64,000 nt of DNA from an uncultured Lachnoclostridium sp. (GCA_905212635.1 CAJMFH010000006.1:1-64000), one strand, 5' to 3'; positions 44,743-54,030 are shown, numbered from the stretch's first letter. Notes: generated from the letters alone by a model not told the origin. A program made the numbers and translations.

Positions 44743-46254
44743 ATGTATAACATGGAAAAGCAACACAAACTTGGTAAATTACATGCATTAGAGCGGATCT
44801 GTCTTCTGCTTGATGAAGATTCTTTCCGCGAGATTGGTTCTAACATTACGAACTTAGAGGATGCCTTCAATATTAAAAAGGGTCAGTTCCCATACGATGG
44901 TGTAATTACCGGCTATGGTACCATTGGCGGAAAAAAAGTCGTGATTTATTCAGAAGACTTTACCGTAATCGGTGGTACTCTTGGAAAGCAGCACGGATTT
45001 AAAATTGCAAATGCCATTAAAATGGCGATTGAAAACCGCTGTCCGGTCATCGGTATCAACGATTCCGGCGGAGCACGTATTCAGGAAGGAGTCAATGCCC
45101 TTGCCGGCTATGGTGAGATCTTCTATTATAATACAATGGCTTCCGGTTATATTCCGCAGATTTCGATCATTGCCGGAAACTGTGCCGGCGGTGCAGTATA
45201 CAGTCCGGGAATCACAGACTTTATCTTTGTGATTGATGACATCAGCCAGATGTTTGTAACCGGACCAAAGGTTATCAAAAGCGTAACCAATGAAGATATT
45301 ACTGCTTCTGCTCTCGGAGGCGCAAATGTTCACGCACAGCGAAGCGGTGTGGCTCATTTCCACAGCCCATCCGAAAAAGAATGCTTTAAAAAAGTACGTA
45401 AACTTTTAGATGTGATCCCTCACTGCTATGAAGACGGATGTATTCATACAAAACCACATACTCCTCTTCTTCCTTATAATAAGGGAATGCAGTTCAACGA
45501 ATCTCTGGCAGATATCATTCCGGAAAAGAGCAATCAGTCTTATGATATCCACGATGTTATCAATGGCATTATTGACGAGAATTCTTTTGTAGAGGTACAG
45601 GAAGAATTTGCCAGAAATGTAGTCGTTGGATTTGGACGTTTGAAAGGAATCGCCGTAGGTATCGTATCCAACCAGCCAAATTATATGGCAGGTGTTCTGG
45701 ATTGCGATTCCAGTGATAAGGCAGCCCGCTTTATCCGGTATTGCGACGCTTATAATATTCCAATTATCACCTTAACGGATGTTCCGGGATTTCTTCCGGG
45801 AAAAGACCAGGAATACAAAGGAATCATCCGTCATGGGGCAAAACTGCTCTACGCGTATTCGGAGGCAACGACGATTAAGATCAATGTCATCCTGCGTAAA
45901 GCATATGGAGGAGCTTATATTGCCATGAGCAGCAAACACCTTCGCTCCGACTTTGTCTATGCATGGCCGACTGCCGAAATCGCAGTAATGGGTGCAGAAG
46001 GTGCTGCTGATATCTTATACGGCAAACAGATGAAAGGAATGAATCCGGCTGAAAAAGCGGCATTCCGCCAGGAAAAAATTGATGAATACAATGAGAAGTT
46101 CATGAATCCTGGAATTGCATCCATGCACGGATATGTAGATGAGATCATCAAGCCGGAAGCTACCAGAGAACGCTTGTATGGTGACATCCTTATGCTGTCC
46201 GATAAACGCTCCGTCGATGGCGTTCACAAAAAACACGGCAACATTCCATTGTAA
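44743..46254 (+). CDS. Acyl-CoA carboxyltransferase (MmdA / PccB-like)
   Basis: About 503 residues covering both crotonase-like halves of the carboxyltransferase fold, with the acyl-CoA and carboxybiotin oxyanion segments GGARIQEGV, AGNCAGGAVYSP and TDVPGFLPG, RKAYGGAYIAMSS. Family members move CO2 between biotin and propionyl-, methylmalonyl-, acetyl- or glutaconyl-CoA. No biotin carrier, biotin carboxylase or decarboxylase membrane subunit is adjacent, so its partner must be encoded elsewhere. The ATG at 44743 follows GGAG by eight bases. The gap to the MBOAT gene is only 35 bases on the same strand, suggesting a role in making the acyl donor. Confidence 0.88.
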   Translation: MYNMEKQHKLGKLHALERICLLLDEDSFREIGSNITNLEDAFNIKKGQFPYDGVITGYGTIGGKKVVIYSEDFTVIGGTLGKQHGFKIANAIKMAIENRCPVIGINDSGGARIQEGVNALAGYGEIFYYNTMASGYIPQISIIAGNCAGGAVYSPGITDFIFVIDDISQMFVTGPKVIKSVTNEDITASALGGANVHAQRSGVAHFHSPSEKECFKKVRKLLDVIPHCYEDGCIHTKPHTPLLPYNKGMQFNESLADIIPEKSNQSYDIHDVINGIIDENSFVEVQEEFARNVVVGFGRLKGIAVGIVSNQPNYMAGVLDCDSSDKAARFIRYCDAYNIPIITLTDVPGFLPGKDQEYKGIIRHGAKLLYAYSEATTIKINVILRKAYGGAYIAMSSKHLRSDFVYAWPTAEIAVMGAEGAADILYGKQMKGMNPAEKAAFRQEKIDEYNEKFMNPGIASMHGYVDEIIKPEATRERLYGDILMLSDKRSVDGVHKKHGNIPL

Positions 46255-46289
46255 ACTATACACTATTACGTTGATTTAAGGAGTTTATC

Positions 46290-47702
46290 ATGATTTTTTC
46301 AACTTACCAATTTGTACTTATTTTTCTGCCAATTACTTTTTGCGGCTATTTTCTGTTGCAGCACTTTAAGTATCAGACATTGGCAAAGATCTGGCTTGTA
46401 CTGGCTTCCTTTTATTTCTATGCACAGGGAAGTCCGGACTTCTTCCCTTTCTTTCTGGGAAGTGTAGTCGGTAACTATTTAGTCGGTAACGCACTCAGCA
46501 AGCTGCAAGGCATGGAACACCGTATCGAACGCGGTCTCTTATTTGCCGCAGGTATTCTTGCAAACGTCGGTTTGCTTGGTTACTACAAATACACCGATTT
46601 CTTTATCAAGAATGTAAACTTTGTTGCAGGGACACACATTCCTTTGCAGCATATCATTCTTCCAATCGGTATCTCTTTCTTCACATTCCAGCTGATCGCC
46701 TTTTTGGTCGATTCGTTCCGTGGAGAGACAAAAAACTATGATATCATTGACTATCTGCTGTTTATTACTTTTTTCCCACAGTTGATTGTCGGACCGATCA
46801 TTCACCATGCAGAAATCGTTCCACAGTTTGAAGATGAGAAGAACCATCGTCTGAATTTTGACAATGTTGCACTTGGTATCTTCATCTTTTCGATCGGATG
46901 TTTCAAAAAAATGATGCTTGCCGATCCTCTTACGACAGATGCACAGGGATTTTTCAATAATGTAAACAACCATCTGCCGTTTATCCAGTCCTGGTTCCAT
47001 TCCATCGAATATACCGTATCCTACTACTTTGACCTTTCCGGATACGCAGATATGGCGATCGGACTTGGCTGGATGTTTAACATCAAGATCCCACAGAACT
47101 TTAACTCGCCATACAAGGCAAAAGACTTTCAGGAATACTGGCAGAGATGGCACATGACACTCTCCCGTTTCCTCAGTTCTTACATTTTCCGAAATGTATA
47201 CCGCCGTGGTGTCAAATACCGTAACTACTATGTTGCTTCCATGTGTACATTCTTTGTTTCCGGCTTCTGGCACGGTGCCGGCTGGACATTCGTTGTATGG
47301 GGAATCGTAAATGGTATTTTGGTTTGTATCGCTTCGTATCGAAACAAGCATAATATGAAAACACCGTTGTGGCTCGGTATTCCACTGACCTTTATCCTCG
47401 CTGTTTTCGTTCGTGTATTGTTTGTATCAAACACCTTTACGGATGCCTGGTATGTGCTTCGTGGAATGTTTAACTTCTCCACCCTGAATTTGTCAGCGAT
47501 CAAAGATGCTTTGATAGATAACCGGGATATGTGGCTTTTGAACCTGTTTGGACTTGCCATCTGCTGGTTTGCTCCGACAACAAAGAAAATGACCGAACAT
47601 TTCAAACCAAACTGGAAATACCTGCTGTATGCTGCTACGCTGCTTGTCATTTGTCTTCTCAACATGGACAAAGTGGTACAGTTCCTTTACTTCCAGTTCT
47701 AA
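46290..47702 (+). CDS. MBOAT family O-acyltransferase (AlgI/DltB-like)
   Basis: 470 residues with about eleven membrane helices. The conserved MBOAT residues are His 288 in WQRWHMTLSRF and the catalytic His 328 in SGFWHGAGWTF. Such proteins pass acyl groups across the membrane to extracellular glycans or teichoic acids, usually together with an anchored SGNH-type partner. The two genes that follow (15-24 base spacing) encode such partners. There is no dltA or dltC, so D-alanine is unlikely; an acyl-CoA-derived group is more probable. AAGGAG lies six bases before the ATG. Confidence 0.94.
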   Translation: MIFSTYQFVLIFLPITFCGYFLLQHFKYQTLAKIWLVLASFYFYAQGSPDFFPFFLGSVVGNYLVGNALSKLQGMEHRIERGLLFAAGILANVGLLGYYKYTDFFIKNVNFVAGTHIPLQHIILPIGISFFTFQLIAFLVDSFRGETKNYDIIDYLLFITFFPQLIVGPIIHHAEIVPQFEDEKNHRLNFDNVALGIFIFSIGCFKKMMLADPLTTDAQGFFNNVNNHLPFIQSWFHSIEYTVSYYFDLSGYADMAIGLGWMFNIKIPQNFNSPYKAKDFQEYWQRWHMTLSRFLSSYIFRNVYRRGVKYRNYYVASMCTFFVSGFWHGAGWTFVVWGIVNGILVCIASYRNKHNMKTPLWLGIPLTFILAVFVRVLFVSNTFTDAWYVLRGMFNFSTLNLSAIKDALIDNRDMWLLNLFGLAICWFAPTTKKMTEHFKPNWKYLLYAATLLVICLLNMDKVVQFLYFQF

Positions 47703-47725
47703 TTTAAAAGAAAGGGTTGACGGAA

Positions 47726-48877
47726 ATGAATTCAAAAAAATGGACAATCAGTTTTGTCATAATAATCCTCTTAGGTCTTCTCTTTATTGTAAGTGTCAAC
47801 TTCTTTGTTGATCCTTATGGTTATTTTAGAGCTCAAAAAGGCGAAAACTACACGATGGATGAAGAAGATTATCTGCGCGAGCAAAAAGCGGAGCATATCA
47901 AATATCATGGCGATGAATACGATGCCTTTTTGGTGGGCGGTTCCAAAGCAGGAGCCATCCACAGTGACAAATTATCCGAGATTGACGGCTACAAGTACTA
48001 TAACTGCTGGCTTCTGTCCGGAAATTTTGAAGATTATTACAATTATTGTAAATACATTATCAATACGGCACATCCAAAAAAGCTTCTCCTTCACATCTCT
48101 ACTTCTGAGATCGCACAGTTTGACCGCGAGGCAAAAGGAGATATTTATGAGATTCCTGCTGTTATGAGCGGAAATTCCAAAGTGGCGGAAGTTACGAAAT
48201 TTTTATTTAAGAACCTCTCCGTCAGCTGGGATACGATCACTGAAAAAGAGGATTCTTACCCGGTTGAGAAAACTGGCGAGAGAAATCTTACCAAATATTA
48301 TGCGTACTACCGTGATCATAAAGATACGACTACCTATTATGATTATTTAATGAAAGCACAGGTAGATCCTTATCTCCCACGTCTGATCAACGGAACAAAG
48401 GACAAAACCGATTTGGTAAATTCCAATCTTTCGTATTTGAAAAAGATCAAGCAGCTTTGTGATAAAAACAAAGTGGAATTAAATGTATTCCTTGGTTCCC
48501 TTTTCATCGGCGAAATGGTTGGTTATGAAGGAAACAGTTTTTATAACTGGCTTACACAGATGGTAGAAATAACCGGCGGTCTCTGGTGCTTTAATAATTA
48601 CAATGACCTCGTATACAATCCATTTAATTATTATAATGCCAGACATTATTATTACGAGATGGCAGATCTTATGATCGACCGTATGAGCGGCAAGCAGACC
48701 GGACATGATGATTTTGGTGTGTATCTCACACCGGATAATATTGCTTCTGAAATTGCCACCCGCCGTGCAAAAACCGATGAGATCCGCGAGTATTATAAGA
48801 AAACGGGAACCATCCCTCTTCGTGATTACAATGATGCATCCAACATCACAAGAGACAGTCAGTATCTGAACAACTAA
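47726..48877 (+). CDS. Membrane-anchored SGNH-like protein, paralogue 1 (MBOAT partner)
   Basis: 383 residues: an N-terminal membrane anchor (about 8-27), then an extracellular domain opening DPYGYFRAQ. A candidate nucleophile Ser 73 lies in LVGGSKAGA, and the C-terminal block reads N304-A-R-H307 where the next protein has D304-I-A-H307. The layout resembles DltD/AlgX-type acyl-handling proteins that work with MBOATs; no close named family is recognised. The ATG at 47726 is nine bases from AAAGGG; an in-frame TTG overlaps that site. The Asn at the acid position may lower or change activity. Confidence 0.75.
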   Translation: MNSKKWTISFVIIILLGLLFIVSVNFFVDPYGYFRAQKGENYTMDEEDYLREQKAEHIKYHGDEYDAFLVGGSKAGAIHSDKLSEIDGYKYYNCWLLSGNFEDYYNYCKYIINTAHPKKLLLHISTSEIAQFDREAKGDIYEIPAVMSGNSKVAEVTKFLFKNLSVSWDTITEKEDSYPVEKTGERNLTKYYAYYRDHKDTTTYYDYLMKAQVDPYLPRLINGTKDKTDLVNSNLSYLKKIKQLCDKNKVELNVFLGSLFIGEMVGYEGNSFYNWLTQMVEITGGLWCFNNYNDLVYNPFNYYNARHYYYEMADLMIDRMSGKQTGHDDFGVYLTPDNIASEIATRRAKTDEIREYYKKTGTIPLRDYNDASNITRDSQYLNN

Positions 48878-48898
48878 TACAGAAAGGTTAGATTTTTT

Positions 48899-50041
48899 AT
48901 GACAACAAAAAAATGGTGTATCAGCTTTGTCTGTATCATCCTTGCTGCTCTTCTGTTTATTATGGGTGTCAACTATTTTTACGACCCTTACGGATATTTC
49001 CGAAGCCAGAGCGGTGACTGTTATGACTTAGATGAAAATGACTATCTGAGAGAACAAAAAGCCGAGCATATCAAACACTTCTCCGACCAATACGATGCGT
49101 ATCTGATCGGAGGGTCGAAAGCCGGTGCTCTCCGTACCGACAAGTTAAAAGAGCTCGATGGCTATAATTACTATAACTGCTGGGTTCTCTCCGGTAATTT
49201 TCAGGATTATGAGGCTTATACCAAATATATTGTAGAACATACAAAAGCCAAGAAAGTACTTTTGCAGATATCCACTTCCGAGATCAAACAGTTTGACCGT
49301 GAATCCCGCGGTGCAATCTATGAGACTCCGGCTATGTTAAGTGGATCTTCCAAAACCGAAGAGGTGTTTCAGTTTTTATTTAAAAACCTCAAAGTGTCTT
49401 GGGAAGAATTTTTTGATCAAAGCGAAAAGTACCCGTGCATGGAAACGGGCGAACGTAATCTTACAAAATATTACAATTACTTCAATGAAAATAAGGGAAC
49501 GGATGAGTATTACAATTTCCTTATGAAGAAGAAAGTGACTGAATTTTACAAGTATCTTGAAAAAGGTACTCCGGACCGCTCTTCCGTAGTCAGTCAGTGC
49601 GTCGCTTCCATCAAACGCATGAAAAAGATGTGTGATAAAAAAGGTATTGAATTCCAGATCTTTTTCGGTTCTGTCTTTGCCGGTCAGATGATCGGATACG
49701 AAGGCGACAGTTTTTACGAATTTCTCCGTGAAGTCGTACAGATCGGCGGAAACGTATGGTGCTTTAATACCTTTAATGATGTTGCTTTAAACATTTACAA
49801 TTATTATGACATTGCTCATTATTATTATGAAGTCGGCGATCTGATGATCGATACAATGGCTGGAAAAAGCACGTCACACAACGGATTTGGCATTCTTCTC
49901 ACACCGGACAATGTCGAATCTGAAATCGAACACAGACGGGCTGAACTTGCCCAATGGAAATCCTATTATCAAACTCACGGCACTCTTCCATTCCAGGGAA
50001 TGGAAGATACCGATAGTCTGATCCCTAAAATTTACGGATAA
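48899..50041 (+). CDS. Membrane-anchored SGNH-like protein, paralogue 2 (MBOAT partner)
   Basis: 380 residues, aligning without gaps to the preceding protein over the first 320 residues, so the pair arose by tandem duplication. Membrane anchor at about 8-27, Ser 73 in LIGGSKAGA, and a full D304-I-A-H307 dyad followed by HYYYEVGDLMID, as expected of SGNH-type hydrolases or acyltransferases. It probably transfers the acyl group delivered by the MBOAT protein to the exported polymer. It lies 21 bases after paralogue 1 and ends at a long perfect terminator. Confidence 0.75.
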   Translation: MTTKKWCISFVCIILAALLFIMGVNYFYDPYGYFRSQSGDCYDLDENDYLREQKAEHIKHFSDQYDAYLIGGSKAGALRTDKLKELDGYNYYNCWVLSGNFQDYEAYTKYIVEHTKAKKVLLQISTSEIKQFDRESRGAIYETPAMLSGSSKTEEVFQFLFKNLKVSWEEFFDQSEKYPCMETGERNLTKYYNYFNENKGTDEYYNFLMKKKVTEFYKYLEKGTPDRSSVVSQCVASIKRMKKMCDKKGIEFQIFFGSVFAGQMIGYEGDSFYEFLREVVQIGGNVWCFNTFNDVALNIYNYYDIAHYYYEVGDLMIDTMAGKSTSHNGFGILLTPDNVESEIEHRRAELAQWKSYYQTHGTLPFQGMEDTDSLIPKIYG

Positions 50042-50043
50042 TA

Positions 50044-50097
50044 AAAATCCCATCAAAGGAAATGCTGTGCTGTACAGACCACCTTTGATGGGATTTT
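50044..50097. terminator. Strong terminator after the acylation unit
   Basis: Sixteen-base perfect stem AAAATCCCATCAAAGG/CCTTTGATGGGATTTT with a 22-base loop. Its A- and T-runs make it work in both directions, also for the convergent lipoprotein gene. Confidence 0.9.
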
Positions 50098-50118
50098 CTT
50101 ATATGGGTTGGTTTTTCC

Positions 50119-50439
50119 CTATTTTGTAACATCATCGACGGCATCTTCTACACCATCAACCGTATCTTTTACGCCATCTCCAACGCCATCCACGATATCA
50201 TCTACCGCATTTCCTGCATTATCAGCATCGTCATTGGTTCCGGCCGTAGCGGATGGAGAAGATGTATCCTCTGCATCTGTAGACGTTTCTGGAGTGTTTT
50301 TTGGCGTTTCTGTGGCATTGTCTGTGGAAGCCGCCGGCGCCGGAGAGGTCGTAGTACCATTTTTATTTCCACCGCATCCGGTCAGCATCGCAGCCGTCAG
50401 ACAAAGAGTTACTGCAAACATACTAATTTTACGTTTCAT
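50119..50439 (-). CDS. Small lipoprotein with acidic VxD-rich tail
   Basis: 106 residues: Lys/Arg-start signal peptide with lipobox LTGC, then a Thr/Ser/Ala/Pro/Glu-rich spacer and an acidic tail with a repeating pattern (DDIVDGVGDGVKDTVDG and on). The tail could form an amphipathic helix with Val on one face. AAAGGAG lies seven bases before the ATG at 50439; an earlier in-frame ATG has no such site. No function recognised. It is the last gene after aroK and the trk genes. Confidence 0.8.
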   Translation of the reverse strand: MKRKISMFAVTLCLTAAMLTGCGGNKNGTTTSPAPAASTDNATETPKNTPETSTDAEDTSSPSATAGTNDDADNAGNAVDDIVDGVGDGVKDTVDGVEDAVDDVTK

Positions 50440-50495
50440 GAGATTACTCCTTTCCATTTCAAGTCCCTCATTTCCCTCTTAGTATGTCTGTTTGC

Positions 50496-50999
50496 CTATT
50501 CTTTATTCGCAATTTCGCAAATTTCGTATACAATCTCACGAATGCATTTTCCATCACAGTCAATCGTATGATCTGCATATTTTTCATACAGTGGAAGCCG
50601 CTCTTCGTAAAGAGAACGAAGCGTCTGTCCCTCTTTCATGGACACTCCACGTTCTTCCAAATCTCCCAGTCTGTGCTCCAGTTCTTCATAAGAAATTTTA
50701 AGATATACAATTTTTCCCAATTCTTTCATGTTCTGCATCGCTTCTCTGCCATAGACAGCACTGCCGCCTGTCGCTATAATGCTGTTTTTCGCAAAAATTT
50801 CCGAAAGAATGGCATTTTCTACTTCGTTAAATCCATCCTGTCCATATTCTTCCAATATTTCATGCAAAAGCATCTTCTGCTTTTCCTGAATAACAAGATC
50901 GGTGTCCAAAAAGGAAAACCCGAGACGTTTGGCAAGCACGACTCCAATCGTACTTTTCCCGGCACCCGGCATTCCTATCAGTATAATATTTGAGATCAT
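50496..50999 (-). CDS. aroK: Shikimate kinase
   Basis: 167 residues: Walker A GMPGAGKST, the DTD motif in FLDTDLVIQ, the shikimate-binding GG in ATGGSAVYG, and a lid Arg region (TLRSLYEERLPLYEKYAD). It phosphorylates shikimate in chorismate and aromatic amino acid synthesis. The ATG at 50999 is better placed to GAGGAA than the one two codons upstream. It follows trkH by 13 bases, an unusual neighbour for an aromatic pathway gene. Confidence 0.92.
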   Translation of the reverse strand: MISNIILIGMPGAGKSTIGVVLAKRLGFSFLDTDLVIQEKQKMLLHEILEEYGQDGFNEVENAILSEIFAKNSIIATGGSAVYGREAMQNMKELGKIVYLKISYEELEHRLGDLEERGVSMKEGQTLRSLYEERLPLYEKYADHTIDCDGKCIREIVYEICEIANKE

Positions 51000-51012
51000 C
51001 TGCATTTCCTCA

Positions 51013-52452
51013 CTATTTCTTCCATGTACTTGCTGAGAACAATAATAACAATGGGAACAATTCCAAACGCCCGGCTATCATATCCACTATTAATACAACT
51101 TTGGACAATGGCGAGAAAAAGGAAAAATTTGAAACCGGTCCAGCCAAATGAAATCCCGGTCCAACATTGTTGATCGTTGTGGCGACGCTGGTAAAATTTG
51201 TCTCGAAATCATGTCCATTTATGCTCACTATTAACAACGATACTGAAAAAAGCAAAACATAAGCTACGAGGTATACATTGACAGAACGTACCGTCTCATG
51301 CTCTACTTTTCTTCCATCCATGCTGATCTTATATATATTTCGTGGATGGATCATCACCTTTAATTCTTTAAAAAAAGTCTTCGCCCAAATGATAAAACGG
51401 GATATCTTCATTCCACCGCCGGTACTTCCGGCACAGGCTCCGATAAACATCAGACCGATCATGATCGTCTTCGAAAACTCCGGCCACTGGTTAAAGTCCA
51501 CCGTCGAATATCCGGTCGTCGTTATGATGGATGCCACCTGAAAGAAGGCATGCTTCATCGCATTCGGATACGATCCCATCTGTCCGCGGATATTAAACAT
51601 GACCACAAGAGATGCCACAATTATGATACTGATATACACCCGGACTTCTGATAATTTCAAGGCATCCTTCCATGCTTTTTTCAAAAGGAGAAGGTAGTAA
51701 AAGGAAAAGTTTATTCCAAATGCGATCATAAAAACGGTTACAACAATCTGGGTATAATTTGAAAAACTTCCCATACTGTCATTCATAATACCAAATCCAC
51801 CGGTTCCGGCTGTTCCAAATGTCGTCGTAACCGCCTGAAATACCGTCATATCACCAAAGATAAGAAGCGAAAACTCAAGCGCCGACAATCCGATATACAA
51901 TCCATATAAGATCTTTGCCGTTGATTTGACATGGGGAACCAGCTTACTTACCGAAGGTCCCGGACTTTCAGCTTTCATCAGATACATATTTCTGCCGTCC
52001 GCCAGCGATACGACAGCCATCATAAACACCAGCACTCCCATCCCACCGATCCAGTGGGTAAAGGTACGCCAGAAGTTAATACAGTACGGAAGGGTCTCCA
52101 CTTCCTGAAAAATCGTCGCTCCCGTCGTAGTAAACCCCGATGCGGTTTCGAATACTGCGTCAATATAGGACGGTACTACATCACATAGTACAAACGGAAG
52201 TGCACCAAATAAACTGAGAAGAACCCAGCTGAGTGCCGTGATCACAAAGCCTTCTCGGGCATACATCGTTTTGTCTTTCGGTATCAGCCTGGTTATGATA
52301 AATCCAAGGCAGAGACAGACTAGAGCCACAACAGCAAACCAAACTGCCTCTACTTCCTGATACATCAATCCCACAAAACAAGGAAGCATCAGGAAGAACC
52401 CCTCAAATACGAGAAGCCAGCCAAGTATGTAAACTACGATTCTCTTCTTCAC
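51013..52452 (-). CDS. trkH: Potassium uptake protein TrkH/KtrB
   Basis: 479 residues, four M1-P-M2 repeats with selectivity-filter glycines in TASGFTTTGAT, GTAGTGGFG, ITTTGYST and INNVGPGFH. It is the membrane channel subunit for K+ (with Na+ or H+) uptake, controlled by the NAD/ATP-binding TrkA subunit encoded one base upstream. Confidence 0.95.
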   Translation of the reverse strand: MKKRIVVYILGWLLVFEGFFLMLPCFVGLMYQEVEAVWFAVVALVCLCLGFIITRLIPKDKTMYAREGFVITALSWVLLSLFGALPFVLCDVVPSYIDAVFETASGFTTTGATIFQEVETLPYCINFWRTFTHWIGGMGVLVFMMAVVSLADGRNMYLMKAESPGPSVSKLVPHVKSTAKILYGLYIGLSALEFSLLIFGDMTVFQAVTTTFGTAGTGGFGIMNDSMGSFSNYTQIVVTVFMIAFGINFSFYYLLLLKKAWKDALKLSEVRVYISIIIVASLVVMFNIRGQMGSYPNAMKHAFFQVASIITTTGYSTVDFNQWPEFSKTIMIGLMFIGACAGSTGGGMKISRFIIWAKTFFKELKVMIHPRNIYKISMDGRKVEHETVRSVNVYLVAYVLLFSVSLLIVSINGHDFETNFTSVATTINNVGPGFHLAGPVSNFSFFSPLSKVVLIVDMIAGRLELFPLLLLFSASTWKK

Positions 52453-52453
52453 C

Positions 52454-53827
52454 TTAATCCCCCTTCTCCCTGATGTGAATCACTTCACCAATGTCTTTGA
52501 TTCCGAGCATTGCCGTAACAACCACAACGGAATCGCCAACCTGCATCACATCTTTACCACGGGGAAGAATCATTTTCCGATTTCGGATAATGCAGGCAAC
52601 GAGAGTATTCTCATCAATCTGAAGTTCCTCCAAAGGAATACCTAACAGGCTGGAATTATTTTTTACGACAAATTCCAATGCTTCTGCCTTTTCATCTAAA
52701 ATACGGTACATCGTTTCTACATTGCAGCCGATCGAATTTTTCATCGCACGCACAAACCGCAGAATATTCTGGGCTGTAATCTTTTTGGGATATACGGTTG
52801 TATCCAGATCCAGTTCACGAATGACCTGATCAAACTCCATACGATTGATCTTCGTCGCAATTTTTCCTTTTGTCTTTGTTCTTGCAAACAACGACAACAT
52901 GACATTTTCTTCATCATAATCGGTAAGTGTTACAAATGCCTCGGCACTTTCGACCCCTTCTTCGATCAAAAGTCTCTGATCCGTTCCTTTTCCCTGTATG
53001 ATCTGAGCTTTGGGAAGTTTTTCTGCCAATTCTTCACATCGGTCTTTCTTCTGCTCGATCAGTTTGATATCAATTCCCATCTGCAAGAGCATTTTTGCCA
53101 GATAGAATGCCGTAGTGTCTCCTCCTATGATCATCGCATCTTTTACCTGATGCGTCTCAATTCCTATCTTTTTGAAGAAATTGCTTGCGGTCTTTGGATC
53201 CGTTATCATCGAAACAACGTCTTTTTGCTGAAGGGCAAAATCTCCTTTTGGAATATAAATCTCTCCGCCACGCTCTACGGCACAGATCATGACATCCACC
53301 TTCAGTTTGGGACCGATTTCTAACATCGTCATTCCTTCCAGACTGGAATTTTCCGGTATTTTGAATTTGAGCATCTCCACTCTGCCCTTGGCAAATGTAT
53401 TGATCTTGATGGCAGAAGGGAAACGCAGTACACGCGCAATCTCTGCTGCGGTAGCATATTCCGGATTGATCGTCATGGCAAGTCCCAATGCTTCTTTTAT
53501 CATTCCGACTTCCTGACTGTATTCCGGGTTACATACACGGGCAATCGTCTGACAGTTTCCCGCATGTTTTGCGATCAGACAGCAGAGATAGTTTAATTCA
53601 TCCGAATCCGTAACTGCAATTAACAGATCGGCATCTTCTATGCCTGCTTCTTTCTGCACCTGATAACTGGCACCATTTCCAACAACGCCCATAACATCGT
53701 ATTTATTGGAAATTTCTTCCACTATTGCGTAGCGCCGGTCAATCACTGTAACCTCGTTATCTTCCCGGTTCAGCTCGTCTGCCAGGGTACGTCCAACCTG
53801 TCCACACCCCACAATAATTATCTTCAT
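52454..53827 (-). CDS. trkA: Trk system potassium uptake regulator TrkA
   Basis: 457 residues with two RCK modules: the first nucleotide-binding fold IIIVGCGQVGRTLADEL, the second AMIIGGDTTAFYLAKML, each followed by a TrkA-C domain. It binds nucleotides and gates TrkH from the cytoplasm. The ATG at 53827 follows AGAGGA. The gene has a perfect consensus promoter and an 80-base leader containing a hairpin; trkA, trkH, aroK and the lipoprotein gene form one likely transcript. Confidence 0.95.
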   Translation of the reverse strand: MKIIIVGCGQVGRTLADELNREDNEVTVIDRRYAIVEEISNKYDVMGVVGNGASYQVQKEAGIEDADLLIAVTDSDELNYLCCLIAKHAGNCQTIARVCNPEYSQEVGMIKEALGLAMTINPEYATAAEIARVLRFPSAIKINTFAKGRVEMLKFKIPENSSLEGMTMLEIGPKLKVDVMICAVERGGEIYIPKGDFALQQKDVVSMITDPKTASNFFKKIGIETHQVKDAMIIGGDTTAFYLAKMLLQMGIDIKLIEQKKDRCEELAEKLPKAQIIQGKGTDQRLLIEEGVESAEAFVTLTDYDEENVMLSLFARTKTKGKIATKINRMEFDQVIRELDLDTTVYPKKITAQNILRFVRAMKNSIGCNVETMYRILDEKAEALEFVVKNNSSLLGIPLEELQIDENTLVACIIRNRKMILPRGKDVMQVGDSVVVVTAMLGIKDIGEVIHIREKGD

Positions 53828-53856
53828 TTCTAGTCCTCTTTTCTTCTCATTCCGTC

Positions 53857-53888
53857 CTGAATCGCGGCATATCACTGTAACGATTCAG
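53857..53888 (-). promoter_or_regulatory. Leader hairpin of trkA
   Basis: Perfect 8-base stem CTGAATCG/CGATTCAG with a 16-base loop in the 5' leader, about 30 bases before the start codon. No T-run follows, so it is not a terminator; it may stabilise the message or be a regulatory structure. Confidence 0.4.
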
Positions 53889-53909
53889 ACCTCCCAGCCA
53901 CATAATCAA

Positions 53910-53938
53910 ATTATATTCTCATACCGGCAAAGTGTCAA
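53910..53938 (-). promoter_or_regulatory. Consensus promoter of trkA-trkH-aroK
   Basis: -35 TTGACA (53938-53933), 17-base spacer, -10 TATAAT (53915-53910), both perfect sigma-A boxes. Confidence 0.9.
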
Positions 53939-53979
53939 GAGAGAGAACGAATCTTAACTATCTTTTAGGTTGCTTTTCT

Positions 53980-54030
53980 GAAAAAAAGAAAGCCGGCAAC
54001 CCGTTGAAAACGGATATACCGACTCTCTTT
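53980..54030 (-). terminator. Terminator of glgP
   Basis: Outer 12-base stem AAAGAGAGTCGG/CCGGCTTTCTTT (two G-U pairs), inner CCGTT/AACGG stem, followed on the minus strand by TTTT. It lies 23 bases past the glgP stop. Confidence 0.85.
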
